DNA from: Lactobacillus johnsonii
GTDB taxonomy: Bacteria > Bacillota > Bacilli > Lactobacillales > Lactobacillaceae
DNA: 64,000 nucleotides
Direction of reading: 5' to 3'
Assembly (NCBI RefSeq): GCF_013487865.1
Contig: NZ_CP047409.1
Location: 1,922,001-1,986,000, forward strand
Below are positions 58,453-64,000 of the stretch, piece by piece (position 1 is the first letter of the stretch; the number at the start of each line of letters is the position of its first letter). Both the position numbers and the translations under genes were made by a program. The notes under the pieces were generated by a model, which made no database searches, had not been told where the DNA came from, and saw only the letters and a program-made list of their open reading frames with translations.

Positions 58453-59796
58453 ATGCAAAAAGAAAATTTGAACAATACAAATACTATCAAAGAAAAAAAA
58501 GAACTATAAAAAGGCTCCGCTGATGCCCATTCATCTACGGGTATTTACTGCTGTATTATTAGGGCAAATTGCCTGTGGTTTTTCCCTAGGTATTTCTGGG
58601 ACTGCTCTTTCTAGCGCAAGTAAATATATTACAATCAGTGATCTATGGACTGGATTAATTGGCGCCGGATCTTTAATAGGTTTAGCGGGAAGCATCTTAA
58701 TTGGACGCCTGTCTGATAAAATTGGCAGACGAAAATTATTAATGCTAAATATGTATATCCTAGGATTTCTATCATTAACCCAATTGTTAACTAATAACTT
58801 AATACTTATTTTTATTATTAGAATTCTGATTGGTTTAATGATTGCTGTCGACTATACAGTGGGAAATGCTCTCTTAACAGAATGGCTGCCTAAAGGCGAA
58901 GATAGTAAAAGACAAAGCCATCTTCTTATTTATTGGACCATTGGATTCATTGCTTCATATTTAACAGGAACCTTTATTACTGGCTTTGGTTCTTATAATT
59001 GGCAAATCATTTTATCTACCGGTGCAATTCCAGCGTTTATTGCCGCTATATTTAGATCCATTTTCCCCTTACCTGCTTCACCAAGTTGGCTTGCTAGTCG
59101 TGGTAAAGTGAAAAAGCTAACAAAGTTATCAAAAAACATATGGGACATAAATGGGGCCTTCCTCAAAAATTAAAAAAGGCTAAACCCGTCAAGGAAGTCT
59201 CTTGGACAATATTATTTTCCAGGAAATATTTGCGACAAACTTTAGTCGGTGGCCTTTTCTATGCTTGCCAAGCCTTTGCATTCTTTGGTATCAGTATTTT
59301 TCTTCCGATTCTCTTACAAAGTATGCATGTTACTGATCAAAAAGTTTCCGGCATTATCTATAATGGCGGTATGTTCATTGGAGTACTTTTTGGAATTTTA
59401 ATTTTTAACAAAATTAGTCGACGTGCATTTTTAATTAGTAACTTTTTACTCTCAAGTCTCTTGATTGGTTTCCTAGCAGTCAATAAAAATATTAATTCTA
59501 ATATTCAATTGATTATCTTTTGTATATTTGCAATTGTTTTATCGTCTGGATTAGTACTTGACTACCCTTATCCAACTGAGCTATTTGATATTAAAGTTCG
59601 AGGAACAGGAGTTGGAACTTGTATCACAATTAGTCGTTTTGGGGCAGCAGCTGGTACTTTCCTATTGCCTATTTTAACTAATCTAGGTGGAGCACATCTG
59701 GCAATGATCACTTGTGCTTTTGTTCTCTTTGCTGCCTTTGTCATCTGCTTAATCTGGGCTCCTGAAACTTCACCCCAATTCAAACAAAATAATTGA
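58453..59796 (+). pseudogene. MFS transporter (sugar/organic acid porter type), broken by two frameshifts
   Basis: ATG 58453 reads MQKENLNNTNTIKEKK and is lost at an A8 run (58493-58500, needs A7). The main frame then continues NYKKAPLMPIHLRVFTAVLLGQIACGF and six spans with the MFS loop GRLSDKIGRRKLL. A second shift near 59111-59116 is needed to reach KHMGHKWGLPQKLKK and spans 7-12 (ending SPQFKQNN). Rejoined, about 447 residues, resembling metabolite:H+ symporters. An AAGGAGG is visible but 36 bases before the ATG. Two separate breaks argue for a dead gene. Confidence 0.8.
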
Positions 59797-59849
59797 TTTG
59801 ATACTACTTTTTCTTAAAATTAAGCTTAGAAAGGATTAGGGTGATTTCT

Positions 59850-60248
59850 ATGGTAAAAATGACAATTAGCCAAGATGCAATCGATTTTCTTAAAAACCGT
59901 GATTATAACAAACATGAAATACTTTTAATTGTTGATGGCGGTGGTGGCGACTACTCAATTGAAGGTGGATCATGTAATATCGGCATGGATTATTCATTAA
60001 TCTCACTTGATACAATGAAACACGATCCACGCTACTCAGTAAAAATTGAAAATAATGCTAATTTTGAAATTTATACTTCTGACTACGATTTAGCATTTCT
60101 CGGTGATAATTTGATCCTTGATATTCATAATACCACCTTACGTTTACGTAATGATTCGGGCATCTTAACTGGCGCCGTAAAAATAACAAAGGCAAGTTTT
60201 TTAGCAGAAAGAGCTAAAGAAGGAATTATTGATCAAAAAAATTGTTAA
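59850..60248 (+). CDS. HesB-like iron-sulfur cluster biosynthesis family protein
   Basis: 132 residues: MVKMTISQDAIDFLKNRD..., VDGGGGDYSIEGGSCNIG and a short beta-rich body, resembling the HesB/IscA-like small proteins annotated in lactobacilli. The conserved C-terminal Cys pair of true A-type carriers is absent, so a scaffold role is doubtful. It is preceded by GGATTAGGGTG and followed by its own terminator. Confidence 0.55.
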   Translation: MVKMTISQDAIDFLKNRDYNKHEILLIVDGGGGDYSIEGGSCNIGMDYSLISLDTMKHDPRYSVKIENNANFEIYTSDYDLAFLGDNLILDIHNTTLRLRNDSGILTGAVKITKASFLAERAKEGIIDQKNC

Positions 60249-60260
60249 TAAATAACTTTT

Positions 60261-60288
60261 ACTCTCAAATATAATTTTGAGAGTTTTT
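60261..60288 (+). terminator. Terminator of the HesB-like gene
   Basis: 9-base stem ACTCTCAAA / TTTGAGAGT with T5. Confidence 0.8.
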
Positions 60289-60465
60289 CTTTACTTTAAG
60301 TGGGTGGTAAAAAAGGAGTCGCGTAACCTTGACCCAAAAATAAAAAGTACATAAGACTTATTCCTATAAAGTTTTATTATTATCTACATAAATTAGAATT
60401 GGTACTTATCCCGATTAAATATATTTACCTCTATGCCGATTTTTAAATCAACTAGTCGAAAAACT

Positions 60466-60672
60466 TTACTCATCTAGCAGTTTCTCTAATTCAGGATAAG
60501 ACATTGTTCCCTCTAATTTATTAGTTTTTAAATCATCTATTGCTTCTTCAATAGAGTTCATTGTTTTCACATTAGGAATGTCCCAATATTTTGGGAGAGC
60601 AGGATCTGCTAACGCTTTGCTAGCCTTTTGTTTTATACCAGCTGAGATTCTATTATCAACTCTTGTGTCCAC
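60466..60672 (-). CDS. DinJ/RelB-like antitoxin, short form, no toxin partner
   Basis: 68 residues from GTG 60672 behind AGAGGTG: MDTRVDNRISAGIKQKASKALAD, then PALPKYWDIPNVKTMNSIEEA and LEKLLDE. The first part resembles the DinJ ribbon-helix-helix and the last part its toxin-binding tail. The stretch normally between them (a second helix of about 20 residues) seems missing, suggesting an internal deletion. No YafQ/RelE toxin frame follows in the 220 bases downstream. Probably a remnant. Confidence 0.5.
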   Translation of the reverse strand: MDTRVDNRISAGIKQKASKALADPALPKYWDIPNVKTMNSIEEAIDDLKTNKLEGTMSYPELEKLLDE

Positions 60673-60717
60673 CTTGATCACCTCTATAATAGATGACTCA
60701 TAAAGACCTTATTTAAC

Positions 60718-60788
60718 AAAAAAGACGGTCACTAAGACCGCCCACGCTCTGCATGACTAAACTCATGTTTCGCAATATCTTTATTCCT
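60718..60788 (-). ncRNA. Possible small RNA of about 71 nt
   Basis: On the minus strand, an extended -10 (TGGTATAAT, TATAAT at 60795-60800) is followed about 50 bases later by the hairpin GGCGGTC-TTAGT-GACCGTC and T6 (60718-60742). No open reading frame with a ribosome-binding site lies between. The size fits the antisense RNA of a type I toxin-antitoxin pair, but no toxin peptide gene was found. It could instead be the end of a lost gene. Confidence 0.35.
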
Positions 60789-61033
60789 AATTTTATTATA
60801 CCACTGGCAATTGTAAAGTCGGTGGTTTTTATTTGCCGAAAACTCATTAGAATCAACTCGACTTCTTATCTTTTTTATTCGTTCATCAAATTATTTTATA
60901 CTCTACTGCAAAGATATTGATATACACTTAATTCTTTTCTTCCCCCCAGTGCTTTTTTCGAAAAAATGTTATATCATTAGAATCAATAATTTAGAAAAGG
61001 ACATATTGCTATATGATGCTAATTGTATTTTAG

Positions 61034-61064
61034 TCTCAAGGGACTAATTTACCTTCCCTTGAGA
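61034..61064 (+). other. Leader hairpin before the MutS2-like gene
   Basis: Perfect 10-base arms TCTCAAGGGA / TCCCTTGAGA with an 11-base loop, about 45 bases before the start codon and without a T tract. It may affect mRNA stability or be an operator. Confidence 0.45.
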
Positions 61065-61107
61065 AAACCAAATTTAAAATCTATTTTCTTAAGGAGAAAA
61101 ATAAAAA

Positions 61108-62970
61108 TTGAATAATACTGACGAAATCGAATTTTCACGTGTACGTAAACTTGTAGCTCACTATGCTGTTTCACCAGAGGCTAAGGAGAAAATTTTAGCT
61201 CAACCACTTGCAAATAAGTTAGTCAAAGCAAATGCGTTATTAGATGAAACGGAAGAAATGGTCTGGATTTTAGATCACGGCCTACACATCCCTTTTATTA
61301 ATTCAGATGCTTTTACCCCAATTATCAATAAAGTGAAAAAGGGATATATCTTAAAGCCTCGAGAACTAGAACAAGTTGCCGACTTTATACGGGTTACCCG
61401 CTTATTAGTACGCTTTTTTGATAAACAAAGAAGTAGCGTTCCGATTATGGCAAGCTATTGTGATAGTCTAACTATTCTCGATAAATTAGAAGAAGTAATT
61501 TATCGAGATATTGAACGCGGAGAGGTTTCAGATCGAGCCGATAAAGATCTGACTAAACTACGCCAAAGAAGTAGTAAATTAAATACAACTATCAAGGAAA
61601 CCCTACAGAAATACTTGCAGACAAAAAAGTCCCAATCAATGTTGCAAGATTTTCAGATTATTCAAAAAGATAATCACTATACTCTTCCTGTTAAGACAAG
61701 TTTTAAGCATACTTTTGGTGGAAATATTATTGATCAATCTAATAATGGGACCACTGTTTTCATTGAGCCAACCAAGATAATTCATCTTACCCAAGAAAAA
61801 ACTACAGTCGAAAATCAGATTTACTTAATTGAATCTCAAATTTTTGGAAATTTAACAGCAAAAATCTATAATGAGCTAACTCATTTTGAAGCCAATCTTA
61901 CTGTTATTGTTGATCTAGATTGTATCTTAGCACGCGCAAAATATTCGCATGCTATTGGTGGCAAACGACCAATTTTAAATGAACAAAATGAGCTTCAATT
62001 GAACGGAATGAAGCATCCCTTGTTAAGTAATCCCGTTCCTCTATCCCTTAAGTTAGATCCAACTAAACATGGCTTAATTATTACTGGACCGAATGCAGGT
62101 GGGAAAACTGTCACACTCAAAACTGTTGGCTTAGCCACTGCAATGACTGAATTTGGTCTCTTCTTACCTAGTGCAGCACCGTGTTCCATTCCGCTTATGA
62201 CAGAAATTTATACTTCAATTGGTGATCATCAAGACTTAGATAACTCTCTCTCAACATTTTCTGCTGAAATGAAAAAGATGGCAGAGATTGTTCAAAAGGC
62301 CACTCCAAGCAGTCTGATTTTGTTAGACGAACTGGGTAGTGGAACGGATCCCAATGAAGGTGCAGCCCTTGCTATTGCTATTTTACAAACCCTGCAGCTA
62401 AAAGGATGCCTAATCTTAGCAACTACCCACTATAGCGCTATAAAAGATTATTCAACTAAAAATCCTGCTTTTATTACAGCAGCAATGGACTTTGACTTAC
62501 AGACACTACATCCCACGTATAAACTACTTCTAAATCAAGTAGGCGCCAGTCGTGCTCTCTGGATTGCAGAAAAAAGTGGTATGCCTGAAAACGTACTGTC
62601 AGAAGCTAAAGATTTCTTAAACACAGGAATCTTTCCTCTAAAACAAGCTAATCTTAAATTTAAGAATAAGCCGAAAAAAGTTAAATCCCTACCTTCTTTT
62701 AAAAAGGGTGATCGAATTAAAGTACCAAAATATCACCAAGAAGTACTCTTTTATGAGAATGCTGATATAGCGAATCAGATTGTGGTTTTCGTTAATAGAA
62801 CTTTTGAGACTGTACCCTTAAAAGGGGCAAAATTAGTTCGAAAAGCTGAAGAACTTTATCCTGCAGGTTATAACCTTGATTTATTATTTGTTCAAGATTG
62901 GCAAGAATATAAACTAAACAAGGATTTAGATCGCGGTTCTAAAAAGGCCTGGAAGAAGTTGAAAAAGTAA
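61108..62970 (+). CDS. MutS2-like ATPase lacking the Smr nuclease domain
   Basis: 620 residues. A coiled-coil core is followed by a MutS ATPase: Walker A GPNAGGKTVTLKT (about 330), STFSAEMKKM, Walker B LILLDELGSGTDPNEGAAL and ATTHYSAIK. Full MutS2 is about 785 residues, with a KOW region and a C-terminal Smr endonuclease; here the C-terminus ends in a short basic tail without Smr. It starts at TTG behind AAGGAGA. Probably a second, divergent MutS2 paralogue, perhaps for ribosome or DNA-structure binding. Its role is unknown. Confidence 0.85.
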   Translation: MNNTDEIEFSRVRKLVAHYAVSPEAKEKILAQPLANKLVKANALLDETEEMVWILDHGLHIPFINSDAFTPIINKVKKGYILKPRELEQVADFIRVTRLLVRFFDKQRSSVPIMASYCDSLTILDKLEEVIYRDIERGEVSDRADKDLTKLRQRSSKLNTTIKETLQKYLQTKKSQSMLQDFQIIQKDNHYTLPVKTSFKHTFGGNIIDQSNNGTTVFIEPTKIIHLTQEKTTVENQIYLIESQIFGNLTAKIYNELTHFEANLTVIVDLDCILARAKYSHAIGGKRPILNEQNELQLNGMKHPLLSNPVPLSLKLDPTKHGLIITGPNAGGKTVTLKTVGLATAMTEFGLFLPSAAPCSIPLMTEIYTSIGDHQDLDNSLSTFSAEMKKMAEIVQKATPSSLILLDELGSGTDPNEGAALAIAILQTLQLKGCLILATTHYSAIKDYSTKNPAFITAAMDFDLQTLHPTYKLLLNQVGASRALWIAEKSGMPENVLSEAKDFLNTGIFPLKQANLKFKNKPKKVKSLPSFKKGDRIKVPKYHQEVLFYENADIANQIVVFVNRTFETVPLKGAKLVRKAEELYPAGYNLDLLFVQDWQEYKLNKDLDRGSKKAWKKLKK

Positions 62971-62997
62971 TAACACAACTATTTAAATAATTATAAA

Positions 62998-63038
62998 AAT
63001 AAGCTCTCCAGCTTACTTTAAGCTAGAGAGCTTATTTG
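62998..63038. terminator. Bidirectional terminator
   Basis: Arms AAATAAGCTCTCCAGCTT / AAGCTAGAGAGCTTATTT (one mismatch) between convergent genes. Confidence 0.85.
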
Positions 63039-63055
63039 TGTTTATTCAGATATTT

Positions 63056-64000
63056 TTATCCATCAAGTTCTACGCCCTGCAGTTCTTTCATTGCATCATA
63101 AGCAGCTGATCGTTTGTTATGGTCAACACTAAGAATTAATAAATCTCCTGCTACAATTACGGTATCTCCGTGAGGAATTATTTCTCGACTTCCTCTTCTA
63201 ATAGTTCTAACAAGTACATTATTTGGCCATTTAATATTCTTAATTTCCTGATCTACTAACTTACTATTTTCATATACTGGGATATCTAATTCATCTTCTT
63301 CACCTGATATTGGCTGTAAACGTGTTTCTGGCAGCATGGCAGCTGCTAAACTATCATAAATTGGCTTTCCACCAAGAATTTGATCAATTAAAAGTGCAAT
63401 AAACGCCACAACAGCTAGTGGCATTAAGTGAAGAAGCGATCCGACCATTTCAGTAATTAAAATAATTGCTGTAAATGGTGCGCGAATTATCGCTGCAAAA
63501 TAACCTGCCATTGAAAAAATTATTAAGTTAATAACTAAGTGTGCGGGCATTAAGCCAAGTTGTACCATTAATGTACCATAGGTTGCTCCAATTAGAGCAC
63601 CCATAGTTAAAATTGGCAAAAATATACCACTAGGTAACCCTGAATCATAAGAAATAATTGAAAATGCAATTCGCAGCACATAGTAAAATGCTAAAATTCC
63701 AACTAATGTCCATCCACCTTGAGTGATCATTTTTTGTAAGGACAAAATTAATCGATTACCTGGTCCAGTGATTAATGGCCAATAATACATAATTGGAATT
63801 AAAATCGCTAACGGAATTAAACCATGTAGCCAACGTGGTAACCATGTGACTTTTAAATAGACTTTCTTTAACCCAAATAAGCCTTTTTTATATAAATGGC
63901 CTAATAATCCAAGAATAATTCCTAAAATTACCAAATGCCAGTACAAATAAATTGGAAATGAATGGTCATATGGCATCCCTAACGCATGATGTAATCCAAA
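63056..64000 (-). CDS. ClC-family chloride channel/antiporter with TrkA-C domain (partial, N-terminus off the right edge)
   Basis: The frame is open to the window edge (at least 314 codons; FGLHHALGMPYDHSF continues upstream of the first internal ATG). It carries the C-terminal half of a ClC protein, with DSGLPSGIFLPILTMGALIG (the GxFxP selectivity motif) and RAPFTAIILITEM. A TrkA-C (RCK_C) regulatory domain follows over the last 80 residues (HGDTVIVAGDLLILSVD). It exchanges Cl- for H+ or conducts fluoride/chloride. The first GSGIP motif lies outside. Confidence 0.88.
   Translation of the reverse strand, partial: FGLHHALGMPYDHSFPIYLYWHLVILGIILGLLGHLYKKGLFGLKKVYLKVTWLPRWLHGLIPLAILIPIMYYWPLITGPGNRLILSLQKMITQGGWTLVGILAFYYVLRIAFSIISYDSGLPSGIFLPILTMGALIGATYGTLMVQLGLMPAHLVINLIIFSMAGYFAAIIRAPFTAIILITEMVGSLLHLMPLAVVAFIALLIDQILGGKPIYDSLAAAMLPETRLQPISGEEDELDIPVYENSKLVDQEIKNIKWPNNVLVRTIRRGSREIIPHGDTVIVAGDLLILSVDHNKRSAAYDAMKELQGVELDG

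Overview
The window is AT-rich, densely coded Firmicutes DNA and reads as a Lactobacillus of the johnsonii/gasseri group. The signs are tandem deoxyadenosine/deoxyguanosine kinase genes of the type described from 'L. acidophilus R-26', an IS3-family element matching IS1223 of L. johnsonii in size and layout, a cydABDC operon with a UbiA-type prenyltransferase, an LPxTG cell-envelope proteinase paired with a PrsA/PrtM foldase, and purine salvage transporters under a guanine riboswitch. The species assignment is inference from gene content. No rRNA, tRNA, CRISPR array or prophage was seen.

Layout. 0-8 kb: DUF805 membrane protein (cut by the window edge), a frameshifted lipoprotein, an orphan PTS EIIC, YagU, a CPBP protease, a YdcF-family gene with an in-frame stop, and a MacB-type ABC transporter. 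8-15 kb: cytochrome bd operon (cydA, cydB, cydD, cydC, prenyltransferase) with a candidate CcpA site. 15-20 kb: three solute-binding lipoproteins (one frameshifted) and the IS. 20-28 kb: amino-sugar catabolism. A murP-murQ-mupG-murR operon takes up and breaks down MurNAc-containing sugars; nagB, behind two NagR-type operators, finishes the route to fructose-6-phosphate. 28-30 kb: dak/dgk and a lactate-oxidase-type flavoenzyme. 31-37 kb: three tandem NCS2 purine permeases, two with PurBox-like sites and one with a guanine riboswitch, plus a membrane-bound MerR regulator. 37-42 kb: deformylase-like protein, two paralogous membrane proteins, and a copper operon (copY, two cupredoxin-like proteins, Cu ATPase). 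42-50 kb: giant cell-envelope proteinase, frameshifted in its signal peptide, divergent from its foldase. 50-52.3 kb: an unusual cluster of two low-complexity secreted proteins around a processive-type family 2 glycosyltransferase. 52.6-57.7 kb: amino acid/polyamine permease, ornithine-type decarboxylase and a second PLP enzyme. 57.8-64 kb: GNAT acetyltransferase, broken MFS transporter, HesB-like protein, DinJ-like orphan antitoxin with a possible small RNA beside it, a short MutS2-like ATPase and a ClC channel that runs off the right edge.

Two themes stand out. First, nine loci carry frameshifts or in-frame stops. Several lie in A-runs, so assembly error or slippage is possible, but two are plain nonsense codons. 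Second, the 49.9-52.3 kb cluster (Ala/Thr/Pro nonapeptide repeats with a tyrosine-rich tail, a collagen-like Gly-X-Y protein, and a QxxRW glycosyltransferase) is the best candidate for an undescribed system. It could be a small secreted glycoprotein or matrix locus, now apparently switched off.
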